Assembly: GCA_965660145.1 (NCBI GenBank)
Contig: CBFHYX010000004.1
Coordinates: 285,414 to 349,413, forward strand
DNA: 64,000 nucleotides
DNA from: JABURQ01 sp029243145
GTDB taxonomy: Bacteria > Planctomycetota > Planctomycetia > Planctomycetales > Planctomycetaceae
Reading direction: 5' to 3'
In this document: positions 19,402 through 28,122 of the stretch, piece after piece
How positions within the stretch are numbered: the stretch's first letter is position 1
Layout of the letters: the number at the start of each line of letters is the position of its first letter
Notes under the pieces: model-generated
What the model was told of the DNA's origin: nothing
The model's database searches: none
What the model saw: the letters and a program-made list of their open reading frames with translations, nothing else
Made by a program: the position numbers and the translations under genes

Positions 19402-19503
19402 CGATATAGCCGTCTTGCGCGAGCAAGTCGGATGGATACAAGTAACATTCGACGTACAACATCATTCGACCGCATCCCGAGTGCTTGCGCACTACGGGCT
19501 ATA
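19402..19503. repeat. Pair of REP-like hairpin repeats
   Basis: Two units with a TGCGC(G/A)AGCA core lie tail to tail between convergent or adjacent gene ends. One is ATAGCCGTCTTGCGCGAGCA followed by AGTCGG (about 19405-19430), and the other reads TCCCGAGTGCTTGCGCACTA followed by CGGGCTATA (about 19475-19503). Each folds into a stem with a GNRA-type loop (GCGA or GCAA). Related units occur at 58404-58515, 58561-58590 and 63470-63625. Confidence 0.7.
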
Positions 19504-19507
19504 ACAA

Positions 19508-20630
19508 TTAATTCTGTTCGGCTTCATCCTCGTCGGCCATTGCGCCTCTCAAAAACGCTTCCAAGAAGTTATCCAGCTCGCCGCCGTCCAGCACATTCAT
19601 CGGGTTGCCGCGAAGTCCGGTACGTGCATCTTTCACATATTGATCAGGATGCAAAACGTAATTCCTGAGTGTTTCACCACCAAAACCGATCTTTGACTTC
19701 TGGCCATGTTTGGCATAAGCCTCGGCGTCCCGTTTCTCCATCTCCAATTTGTAGAGTTGGGCGATCATCATTTTCTTGGCGGTCGCCCGGTTTTTGTGCT
19801 GAGACCGTTCGTTTTGACATTGCACCACGACGCCGGACGGTTCGTGGGTCATGCGGATGGCCGAATCGGTTTTGTTGACGTGCTGCCCCCCTGCTCCACT
19901 GGCACGATAAGTGTCCACGCGGACCTCTTTATCCCAGTTGATATCGACTTCAAAGTCGTCATCCAGTTCGGGAGAGACATCGACTGCCGCGAATGAAGTA
20001 TGTCGGCGTCCGGCTGAATCGAACGGGCTGATCCGCACCAAACGGTGATTGCCGGTCTCCCCTTTCAGCCAGCCGAACACATTTTCACCACGGATCGCGA
20101 TGGTCGCGTTGCGAATGCCGGCTTCTTCACCTTCTGATCGGTCGAGCAGTTCGATTTCGTATTTGTGATTTTCGGCCCAGCGAATATACATCCGCAACAG
20201 CATCTCGGCCCAGTCGGCCGAGTCGCTGCCTCCTTCTCCTGCCTGGACGGTGAGATAAGCATTGGAGGCGTCTTCCGGCTCGGAGAGCATCGCCTGAAGT
20301 TCAACCGACTCCAATTCCGTTTCCAGACGAGTCAAGGTTTGCTCAAGTTCGCTGGCCGAGGATGGATCTTCTTCAGCGAATTCGAGCAGAACTTCGATAT
20401 CATTGGCTCCTGCGACGACGCTCTGCAAAGGCTTCAGGCTTCCATTGATTTGCTGAAGCTGTTTGACGGTGACTTGCGCAGCGTCCGCGTTGTCCCAAAA
20501 ATTGGGAGCCGACATCTTCTCGTTGATTTCTGAGACTCTTACCTCTTTGCCGGCGTAGTCAAAGAGAGTCCTTGAGTAGAGTGATGCGCTCAGTGATTTT
20601 CGAACAGCGTTCGCGAATTTCGTTATCCAT
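19508..20630 (-). CDS. prfB: Peptide chain release factor 2, expressed by +1 frameshift
   Basis: The gene starts at an ATG at 20630. After 23 codons the frame meets an in-frame TGA (20559-20561) within CTTTGAC. A +1 shift on the CTT codon continues as DYAGKEVRVSEINEK and runs to the stop at 19508, giving about 373 aa, close to the family length. The long frame contains the SPF codon-recognition tripeptide (RISPFDS, about 201-203) and the peptidyl-hydrolysis GGQ (ASGAGGQHVNK, about 247-249). RF2 releases peptides at UGA and UAA. It starts 31 bp after rfbB, in a gyrA-rfbB-prfB run. Confidence 0.95.
20556..20576 (-). promoter_or_regulatory. prfB programmed frameshift site
   Basis: On the minus strand the site reads AAGGACTCTCTTTGAC. 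An SD-like AAGGA lies a few bases before the shift codon CTT, followed by the in-frame stop TGA with C as the next base, the weakest termination context. This is the standard autoregulatory layout: low RF2 slows termination and favours the +1 shift. Confidence 0.93.
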
Positions 20631-20661
20631 CAGTCTTTATTCCTTGAGAGGCTAACTTCGA

Positions 20662-21687
20662 TCATGACTCGGAAAGTCGGTTGCCATATTGTTGTTGGTA
20701 ATAGTCACGATACTCGCCAGACCGGACACGTTCCACCCAGCCTGAGTTCTCTTGATACCAATTAATCGTTTCAGCGAGACCCGTTTCAAACTTGACCTGT
20801 GGTTCCCAGTCGAGATTCTGCTTCGCCTTACGACAATCAATGGCGTATCGTAAGTCGTGTCCGGGGCGGTCCGTGACATATTCGATCATCGAGTCGGGCT
20901 TATCGAGTGCTTTGAGCAACAGCTTCGTCAGCGTAATGTTTTGAAGTTCGCAGTTTCCGCCAAAATTGTAAACTTCGCCCGCTTGGCCGAGACGCAATGC
21001 CGCGTCAATCCCTCGACAATGGTCGCGCACGTGAATCCAGTCGCGTACGTTCTCCCCTTTTCCATACACGGGGATCTTTTTGTCGGCCAGCAAGTTGGAG
21101 ACAAACAAGGGAATTAGCTTTTCTGGGAATTGATACGGCCCATAATTGTTCGAGCAGCGAGTGATGATTGCCGGGAAATCGAACGTGTGATAATACGATC
21201 TCACCAACAAATCGGCTGCCGCTTTGGAAGACGAATAAGGACTGTTTGGAGCCAGTGGTGTCTCTTCGGTAAACAAACCCTCGGCACCTAAGCTGCCGTA
21301 AACTTCATCCGTGGAAACTTGAAGATACCGGGGGACTTCCGCCTTTCGACAGGCATCCAGGAGTACCTGAGTACCCACAATATTCGCTTGCACAAAGGGG
21401 CCGGAATCGAGAATCGAGCGGTCGACATGCGATTCGGCGGCAAAATTGACGACCGAATCAGGGGAATGATCGGCGATCAAATTCGCGATGAACTCTGCGT
21501 CGCCGATGTCTCCTTTGGCGAAGAGGTAATGATCATCATCTTTCAGGTCGGCGAGATTTTCAAGATTTCCAGCGTAAGTGAGTTTATCGACATTGATGAT
21601 GCGGAGGTCGTCATCTAGTTCATGTTCGAGTCGAATGAAGTTGGAACCGATAAATCCGCAACCACCGGTGACGAGCAAGGTTTTCAT
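20662..21687 (-). CDS. rfbB: dTDP-glucose 4,6-dehydratase
   Basis: The product is 341 aa from the ATG at 21687, chosen because the Rossmann motif TGGCGFIGSNF then starts at residue 6 and an AGAGAG ribosome site sits just upstream. The catalytic YxxxK appears as YSSSKAAAD after STDEVYGSLG, and the NNYGPYQFPEKLIP signature of RfbB/RmlB is present. It converts dTDP-glucose to the 4-keto-6-deoxy sugar for deoxysugar synthesis (for example dTDP-rhamnose). No other rml gene lies nearby. It sits 57 bp after gyrA. Confidence 0.93.
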   Translation of the reverse strand: MKTLLVTGGCGFIGSNFIRLEHELDDDLRIINVDKLTYAGNLENLADLKDDDHYLFAKGDIGDAEFIANLIADHSPDSVVNFAAESHVDRSILDSGPFVQANIVGTQVLLDACRKAEVPRYLQVSTDEVYGSLGAEGLFTEETPLAPNSPYSSSKAAADLLVRSYYHTFDFPAIITRCSNNYGPYQFPEKLIPLFVSNLLADKKIPVYGKGENVRDWIHVRDHCRGIDAALRLGQAGEVYNFGGNCELQNITLTKLLLKALDKPDSMIEYVTDRPGHDLRYAIDCRKAKQNLDWEPQVKFETGLAETINWYQENSGWVERVRSGEYRDYYQQQYGNRLSES

Positions 21688-21744
21688 GGGTCTCTCTTTG
21701 ATCACAGGAGTTCGCAAAGAAGTATTGTGACTGCTGCCTGTGGG

Positions 21745-24480
21745 TCACTCTTCTTCACCAATGGCATCCTCGTCTGGTTCGATGTCTGTCACAGGTTCGG
21801 CAGAATCTGTTTCAGCCGGTGTCACAGCTTCAACCGGTGCCACAGCGGGACCGCCGAGATCCTCATCGTCGTCTCCTGAAAGCTCACCGGGGATCGAGGC
21901 GCAACCGGCGAGAGTATCGCCGTCACCGAGTCGAATCAGTCGCACGCCTTGCGTGTTACGACCGATGACCGAAATGTCTTTGCCGTGAATTCGCTGAATT
22001 TTTCCTTGAGAGGTCACCATCAGGATGTCGTCATCTTCGGTGATAGAGAGAATGTCGACCACTTTGCCATTCCGGGCTGTGGTGCGAATGTCTCGCAGTC
22101 CCTTGCCGCCGCGCTTTTGTCGTCGGTATCGCATGGTGCTGCTGACTTCATCCGCGTCTTCGTCAGATTCATCGGCGATGACACCGAACGGAGTCCGTTT
22201 GCCGTACCCGTTCTCACAAACAGAGAGCAGCGTACCGTCTTCCTGAGTCGTCACCATGCCGACGACATAGTCGTCTTTCGCCAGTTTGATCCCTTTGACG
22301 CCGCGTGTATTACGTCCCATAGGGCGTGCATCGTCATGGGCAAACCGAATGCTCATACCGGTACTGGTGGCAATCACCACATCTTGTCCATCAGCCACGA
22401 TGCGAACATCGATCAGCTCATCATCATCATCCAGATTGATGGCGATGATACCTCCCTTCATCGGGCGACTATACGCGGAAAGCGAGGTCTTTTTGACGAT
22501 TCCTTTTTTCGTCGCCATGATCAGGAAACGATCTTCGTCGAAATCGCGAACGGCAAGGCAGTTATAGATACTGGCCCCTTCATCAACCTGAAGAATGTTG
22601 ACCACGGCACGGCCTTTTGCCGTCCGGTTTTGCAGAGGTAGGTCGTAAACTTTCTGCCAATGAACCTTACCGCGGTCGGTAAAGAACAACAGGTAATCGT
22701 GAGTACTCGCCACAAAAAGGTGTTCGATGGCATCTTCTTCGTCTGACTTGGCCCCTTTGATGCCTTTGCCGCCACGATTTTGGGCCTGATAGACCGAGAG
22801 TTGAGTCCGTTTGATATAACCGCGCTTTGAGAGCGTAACCACCATCGGCTCTTCAGTGATCAGGTCGGCTCGATCAACGTGCGTCAGTTCTTCGTCAGAG
22901 ATATCCGTGCGTCGTTTATCGCCATACTTGGCGATGATCTCGTCCATGTCATCGCGGATCATGGCTCGGATGTTCGATTCATCAGACAGGATGCTGACAT
23001 ATTCGTTGATGTCTTCGATGAGTTTCCCAAATTCGTCCGAGAGTTTTTCTCGTTCGAGGTTTGCCAATGAACCAAGCTGCATCGAGACGATGGCTTCGGC
23101 CTGATTGGTCGAGAGCGAATAATTCTCTTTTTCGCCCTGTTCTTCTTGGTAGACACGAAAACCCTCATCTCCCAACGCACGGGCGATCAGTCCCGCTGGG
23201 ACTTGGATGTCCTGAAGTCGATTTTTTGCGTCGTTCCGGCTGGGTGAATCGCGGATGGTTTTAATGACTTGATCGATGTCGATCTGGGCAATCATTAAGC
23301 CTTCGACGGTATGCTTACGTTTGCGCGCTTCGGAGAGAAGATATTCTGTTCGTCGACGAATCACATCAACGCGGTGCAAGATAAATTCTTGCAACATATC
23401 TTTAACCGACATCACTTGAGGACGATTGCCCACCAGCGCGAGCAGAATCATACTGACTGTCGATTGCAGCGGTGAAAACTGGTAGAGCTGATTCAAGACG
23501 ACATCGGGGTCGGCGTCTTTCTTGAGGATGATGTGTAGTCTGACCTGCCAAGTCGGAATGTTCCGGTCGGTCAGGTCGATGATTCGCGAGATTCCTTTGA
23601 CGCGTTCGTCGCGGACCAGGTGCTCGAGTTTCTCACGGATGCGGTCGCGAGTTTCCATGAACGGAATCTCGGTGACGACAATCACATCGCTGTTCTTCTC
23701 TTTCTCGAAATGTGTTTTTGCTCTCAGGCTGATGGTGGATCGCCCCGTCAAATACGCTTGGCGAATTCCCATGTGTCCGCAGATGGTGCCCCCGGTCGGG
23801 AAGTCAGGCCCAGGCATTTCTGCGAGGAGCTCATCGACACCAGCGTTAGGGTTGTCGATCAATACGTTGACTGCCGAACAAACTTCTTTCAGGTTGTGCG
23901 GTGGAATGCTGGTCGCCATACCTACGGCGATCCCGCTGGATCCATTCACCAACAAGTTCGGGAAACGGGACGGCAATACGACCGGTTCCAGATTTTCCTG
24001 GTCGTAGGTGGGAACGTAATCGACCGTATTGCGGTCGATGTCTCTCAATAACTCAAGAGCCAGTGATGAAAGTCGCGCTTCGGTGTATCTCATGGCCGCG
24101 GGAGGAAGACCCGCCAGTGAGCCGAAGTTTCCTTGCTTGTCGATCAGGACTTGTCGCATCGTCCAGTTTTGTCCCATACGGACGAGTGTCGGGTAAACCG
24201 AACCTTCCCCGTGTGGGTGATAGTTACCGCTGGTGTCGCCGGCAATCTTGGCACACTTTTTTCGGCCTGACGCGGGGCCAAGATTCAAGTCGTTCATGGC
24301 GACCAGAATGCGGCGTTGCGAAGGCTTCAAACCATCGCGAACGTCGGGCAACGCACGACTGATGATGACGCTCATCGCGTAGGTGAGATAGCTGGTTTGC
24401 ATCTCTTCGCGGATGTCGTGCGGTTGAATTCGGTCGTTACCGGGAATGGCAAGATTTTGGTCGTCTGTTCCGTCAGCCAA
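21745..24480 (-). CDS. gyrA: DNA gyrase subunit A
   Basis: The product is 911 aa. The N-terminal breakage-reunion domain has the catalytic tyrosine Y132 in RYTEARLS, and the C-terminal beta-pinwheel carries a GyrA box (QKRGGKG near residue 790) that separates it from ParC. With GyrB it introduces negative supercoils. The quinolone pocket reads HPHGEGSVYPTLVRM, so the positions of E. coli S83 and D87 are G93 and P97. The C-terminal tail is acidic (DEDLGG, then Val/Ala/Glu-rich). A hairpin lies in its leader. It heads a minus-strand run with rfbB and prfB. Confidence 0.96.
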   Translation of the reverse strand: MADGTDDQNLAIPGNDRIQPHDIREEMQTSYLTYAMSVIISRALPDVRDGLKPSQRRILVAMNDLNLGPASGRKKCAKIAGDTSGNYHPHGEGSVYPTLVRMGQNWTMRQVLIDKQGNFGSLAGLPPAAMRYTEARLSSLALELLRDIDRNTVDYVPTYDQENLEPVVLPSRFPNLLVNGSSGIAVGMATSIPPHNLKEVCSAVNVLIDNPNAGVDELLAEMPGPDFPTGGTICGHMGIRQAYLTGRSTISLRAKTHFEKEKNSDVIVVTEIPFMETRDRIREKLEHLVRDERVKGISRIIDLTDRNIPTWQVRLHIILKKDADPDVVLNQLYQFSPLQSTVSMILLALVGNRPQVMSVKDMLQEFILHRVDVIRRRTEYLLSEARKRKHTVEGLMIAQIDIDQVIKTIRDSPSRNDAKNRLQDIQVPAGLIARALGDEGFRVYQEEQGEKENYSLSTNQAEAIVSMQLGSLANLEREKLSDEFGKLIEDINEYVSILSDESNIRAMIRDDMDEIIAKYGDKRRTDISDEELTHVDRADLITEEPMVVTLSKRGYIKRTQLSVYQAQNRGGKGIKGAKSDEEDAIEHLFVASTHDYLLFFTDRGKVHWQKVYDLPLQNRTAKGRAVVNILQVDEGASIYNCLAVRDFDEDRFLIMATKKGIVKKTSLSAYSRPMKGGIIAINLDDDDELIDVRIVADGQDVVIATSTGMSIRFAHDDARPMGRNTRGVKGIKLAKDDYVVGMVTTQEDGTLLSVCENGYGKRTPFGVIADESDEDADEVSSTMRYRRQKRGGKGLRDIRTTARNGKVVDILSITEDDDILMVTSQGKIQRIHGKDISVIGRNTQGVRLIRLGDGDTLAGCASIPGELSGDDDEDLGGPAVAPVEAVTPAETDSAEPVTDIEPDEDAIGEEE

Positions 24481-24979
24481 TTTAAGTCACTCCAGATTGT
24501 GTGGTCAAAAACGGTCCACAGATGTCGCTCGAAACGCTCGTCGTTTCGAGGTTGGCATCCTGTTTGGTGGATCGGGAATTCTCTGCTTGAATAGCGATTA
24601 TTGAGAACGTGTTTTATGCTCTCATGACCGCATGAATCAGAAAGGCGTAAACTCTTTTTTCGACTGAGTTTTCGGCGAATTCGCCCCCTTCTGTTTCAAA
24701 CCAATATTGTACCCGGAATTGGCCTCTGAAACAATCAACGCGAGGCACTTTTCAAGGCCTGTCGAAAAGCCCAAAATGTCACCTGTGGATGCTTGACATG
24801 ATGCTGTTTGCGAGGGGCTGAACCGAGCATATTCTGCCTGTTCGTAGATCCAAAAAAAACTTGTGATTTGTGGTCCCTTTTGCAGATGAATCTTTCCCCG
24901 CTGAGGGGGAGTTGTTCTAATCGATGTAATAGATATTCTTGATTTGATTCGTTCGTCATTTTATTTTAGGATCATCGCG
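24481..24979. other. Intergenic region between divergent gyrA and a small zinc-binding gene
   Basis: No gene is seen. It contains the gyrA leader hairpin (24528-24550) and a 12-bp palindrome GGCGAATTCGCC at 24674-24685. Promoters for both flanking genes should lie here, but I cannot fix them. Confidence 0.5.
24528..24550 (-). promoter_or_regulatory. Hairpin in the gyrA leader
   Basis: CTCGAAACG (24528-24536) and CGTTTCGAG (24542-24550) form a perfect 9-bp stem with a 5-base loop, 48 bp upstream of the gyrA start. No T-run follows on the minus strand, so it is not a simple terminator. A regulatory role is unproven. Confidence 0.45.
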
Positions 24980-25279
24980 ATGCAGCACTTTTCGTGCGAT
25001 CTTTGTGGTTGTCAGATCGACGATCAACGCTATGTGGTGCATATCGAACTCTTTCCGGCATTCAATCCCGATGAATTGTCATCCACCGATCTGGATGTCG
25101 ATCACCTGCATGCGGTTTCGCAATCGATTATGCAAGGAGAAGGTTTGCCCGCGCCCTCAGAAGATGTGGACGGAACCGGAACATTACAGTTCGATCTCTG
25201 TCGAGAGTGCCAGTTACGCTTCCGCCGTGATCCTTTGGGCAAGTCGAGCCGCAGTTCGATGCATTTTAGTGAAAACTAA
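24980..25279 (+). CDS. Small cysteine-cluster protein, unknown
   Basis: The product is 99 aa from the ATG at 24980, preceded by TTTAGGATCATCGCG. An N-terminal CDLCGC and a later CREC could together bind one zinc ion. Between them is an acidic region (DELSSTDLDVDH). No signal peptide or membrane helix is seen. It lies 20 bp upstream of the nuclease gene on the same strand and is probably co-transcribed with it. I do not recognise the family. Confidence 0.7.
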   Translation: MQHFSCDLCGCQIDDQRYVVHIELFPAFNPDELSSTDLDVDHLHAVSQSIMQGEGLPAPSEDVDGTGTLQFDLCRECQLRFRRDPLGKSSRSSMHFSEN

Positions 25280-25299
25280 TTCCGAGCATCGTCCATTTT

Positions 25300-25860
25300 A
25301 TGTCTCGCCCCTTCTCCACTCGTGAAAAACTCCAATTGCTGGCGGGCTCTCCCCAACGCATCTTGGTGTTGTTGGCCATCGTCGTTGTGATCGCCAGTAG
25401 TCGCTGGTTATTTCCGCCCGCACCGCAACCTGCTCCCCTGATCGCTGATGCTGATTATCGTGTTCTTCGTGTGATTGATGGAGACACGGTGTTGTTAGCC
25501 GATCAAACACGAATCAGACTGATTGGCATCAACACGCCAGAGTTGGAGCGAGACGGTCGAACCGCCGAAGCATGGTCGCAAGAATCCAAGGATTGGCTAC
25601 GTCATCAGCTTGAAGATGAAACGGTCCGATTGGAGTTCGACATCGAACGATTTGATCAATATGATCGAACTCTGGCTTACGTCTATCTTGGCGAAACTCT
25701 CATCAATGAAGAAGTGATTCGACAAGGTTTCAGTCGTGCGGAAATACGATATCCGTTCTCGGATCGTATGAAACGGAAGTTCCGTCGGGCTGAAGAACTT
25801 GCCCGTGAGGCTCGCCGTGGGATTTGGGAGAATGATCGGGATGAACCTTTCGGTCAGTGA
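25300..25860 (+). CDS. Membrane-anchored thermonuclease-family nuclease
   Basis: The product is 186 aa. A hydrophobic segment (about residues 20-38) anchors or exports it. The SNase domain starts with VIDGDTVLL and RIRLIGINTPE (about 58-85), and includes DQYDRTLAYVYLG and ARRGIW. The Arg and Asp/Glu residues of the active site are in the expected motifs. It should hydrolyse DNA or RNA outside the cytoplasm with calcium. Its last 131 bp overlap the end of the phosphatase frame on the other strand. Confidence 0.9.
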   Translation: MSRPFSTREKLQLLAGSPQRILVLLAIVVVIASSRWLFPPAPQPAPLIADADYRVLRVIDGDTVLLADQTRIRLIGINTPELERDGRTAEAWSQESKDWLRHQLEDETVRLEFDIERFDQYDRTLAYVYLGETLINEEVIRQGFSRAEIRYPFSDRMKRKFRRAEELAREARRGIWENDRDEPFGQ

Positions 25861-27342
25861 CCGGACCGTTCGAGGAACTCTTGAAATTCTCTTCTCCGGT
25901 TGCAATTTCCAAGACTAACAGGCTGCGATCATCATCCCGGTCGTCGGCGAAAATTGCGGTTTCCCACAACAAATCGGACAATGCTTCACGCGATTGGTAG
26001 CGTTCTTGGGCTCGGGCACGTTTGGCGAGTTGACGGACTGTTTGATAGCGGGTTTGTGAAATCGATTCACTAATCCCATCCGAGAAAACAATCAATTGAT
26101 CGCCATCGCGAAGCTTGAGGGTGGAGTTTGAATATCGCGAGGTCATTAACACGCCGAGTAACATGCCGTGAGATTTGATTTCCTGAAACTCATTCCCTCG
26201 AACTAATAAGGGGGCCGGGTGTCCCGCATTGGTGCAGCTCAATTCTCGAGTTCGCTCATTCCAGATTCCCAGAAACAGACTGAAAAAATGATCGTCTGAG
26301 AGAAGTTCGCACAACGAACGGTTGATGTTTTCCATCAACATGTCGGTTTCTTCCGGGTTGATGTCGGCATGCATCAGGGAATAATGAATGGCCCCCTCGG
26401 CATGTGCGCGAATCAAGGCCGCCGGAATGCTGTCTCCGGTCGCGTCACCGAGCAGGATCGCGGTTCGGTCGTGATCGATTCTCATCACCTTACACAAATC
26501 ACCTCTCGCGATTCGTGTCGTTTTTCGACATGTAACGAGCGAGTCGGTGCATGGGTATTGTAGGAATTCAATGTCGATGGCGAGGCTGCTTGCATTTCTT
26601 TTCGCAGACGGAAGCGATGATTGCTTTCTTCCAGCAATGCGATCCGTTCGAGTTCAATCGACAGGATGTCGGCAATGCGTTCGAGGAACTCGACACTTTG
26701 ATGTTTCAGGGACTTTCTGATTTTACGATAAATCCACAATGATCCGATGGGTTGATTGCCGATTCGCAGAGTGAAACATATCCCCTGCTCCCATCCATCA
26801 GGTAACCAACTTTGAGGCTGATTGCCTATCAAGACCTCTGTGGCTCCTTTGACTCCTGCTTGCACATCTGGTGCGTTTGCCCCCAAAGGCCGTCGTGGGT
26901 GCGTGAAGGACATTTTCTCTCGGGATGTCTGACCAATGAGGTTCAGTTCTCGGTTCTCTGTGGAGAGTAAGAAAATGGCACTTCCTTCAGAGCATGAGAC
27001 ATCGCATGCCAGTTCCATCAATCTTGGTAAATTCTCTTCGGGACCACCACGATTTGCGATCACGCTTACAAATTCAACAATCTCTTCCCGGCGTCTGACT
27101 TCCAGATTGCAGGAGTTTTCCAGCGTGATCACTCGGTTAATGAATTCGGACTGCGCATGAACAAGCTGGCGCATCGCGGGCCAATCAACATGTTCTTCAT
27201 ATTCGGGAGGCAAGTCGACACAGAGCATGCCGCCAATGAGCCCTGTTGCTTGGTGTTGATATTCACCGGGAGGGAGCGGAGATTCGGCAGGAAGCTCTTC
27301 TAGGGTACGAAAGATGATCGGCCAGCCGGTCGACGACGACAA
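25730..27342 (-). pseudogene. GAF + SpoIIE-type PP2C phosphatase, split by a frameshift
   Basis: The upstream frame (27342 to 26485) gives a GAF-like domain (about residues 75-225) and a helical linker ending RLRKEMQAA, the usual entry to an RsbU/SpoIIE phosphatase. The phosphatase continues in a second frame. There the first metal-site motif reads RGDLCKVMRI, followed by LLGDATGDSIPAALI, TNAGHPAPLL, FSDGISES and DDDRSLLVLEI. One extra base near 26492-26510 would join them (SREGDLCKV). The upstream frame has only a TTG start at 27342. The second frame runs about 45 residues past the normal PP2C end, into the nuclease gene. Intact members act in partner-switching stress regulation. Confidence 0.8.
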
Positions 27343-27350
27343 GCATCTTT

Positions 27351-27380
27351 AATCCAGAATATTTGAATCCAGAATATTTG
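27351..27380. repeat. Exact 15-bp tandem duplication
   Basis: AATCCAGAATATTTG occurs twice head to tail (27351-27365 and 27366-27380), immediately upstream of the GAF/phosphatase gene start. It is probably a recent slippage duplication in the promoter or leader. Confidence 0.9.
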
Positions 27381-28122
27381 ATCGGGATTCAAGTGAGCCA
27401 CGATCTTTGTTTCCCTTCCGTGAGTGATCCAGCCGCAGCGCGCACCATCCATTGGTACCGAAAACAAGCGGTCTCATTCTATATCGGTGATCAGTCGTCA
27501 GTGGGTGGACCTCGATGCTTTCGTGACGGATGAGACCGGTTATGCCGATTTGAAGGAGTCACGAAAATGCTGTGGTTCGCGGGGAAGCACTACTTAGATA
27601 CACTTGGCCTCGACTGGCTTCGGCGTCACTCGAGCTTTGCTTCTGAGAAGACACAGATACCTCGTTAGATGTCGTTCAGCCGATGGGCTGATTCATGAAT
27701 GGGAGACATTGCTCAACTCGAAAAACGAGCAGAAGCCTGAAAAACGAGCAATTGTTATGCCGTATGGTCATGAAAATGGAGTCTTATGGCTACCAGTTAC
27801 GCACACAAGCGGAAGAACTTCAAGAGTGGTCTGATAAAAAAAACAGTCAGTCGCATGATAACTAACAGAAATGCACGATAAAAAGGCAAATCGAAGTGTT
27901 TTATAGTGCTCGTGGAAGGAAAATTCATAAGAGTGAACAAAAATTACGTTTTGTGGTTAAATGTACAGTTTGGGATTGACGAACACTGTACTAATAGTAT
28001 TATGTTCGTATGTTCATTTTTCAAATGCGTTTTTTCCGTCCACAATAGTAATTAAGTGAGTGAAAGATTGGGGGAGAAACTGCTGAAAACTGATTTTCCC
28101 GTCTCAATCAAGGAATCTCTCG
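27381..28122. other. Intergenic region upstream of recA
   Basis: No convincing gene is seen over about 740 bp. The first part may hold the promoter of the minus-strand GAF/phosphatase gene. The last 150 bp are AT-rich and carry the recA promoter and palindrome. A small open frame at 27604-27834 has no family features. Confidence 0.55.
27976..28009 (+). promoter_or_regulatory. recA promoter with long interrupted palindrome (SOS-operator candidate)
   Basis: TTGACG (27976-27981) and TATTAT (27998-28003) form a sigma70-like promoter with a 16-bp spacer, about 115 bp before the recA start. Over it lies a palindrome centred on 27994: outer arms ACGAACA (27979-27985) and TGTTCGT (28003-28009), and inner TACTAATAGTA (27989-27999). 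Twelve of fifteen base pairs match. The location suits a repressor such as LexA; the repressor is not known from this window. Confidence 0.7.

Noticed and set aside
26483..26487. TGATG as genuine translational coupling between two phosphatase-system genes
   Set aside because: The downstream product would lack the first metal-binding motif of the phosphatase, so a frameshift is the simpler reading.
28004..28015. GTTC-GTAT-GTTC direct repeat as an alphaproteobacterial-type SOS box
   Set aside because: The spacing is 4 rather than 7, and the longer palindrome centred at 27994 fits better.
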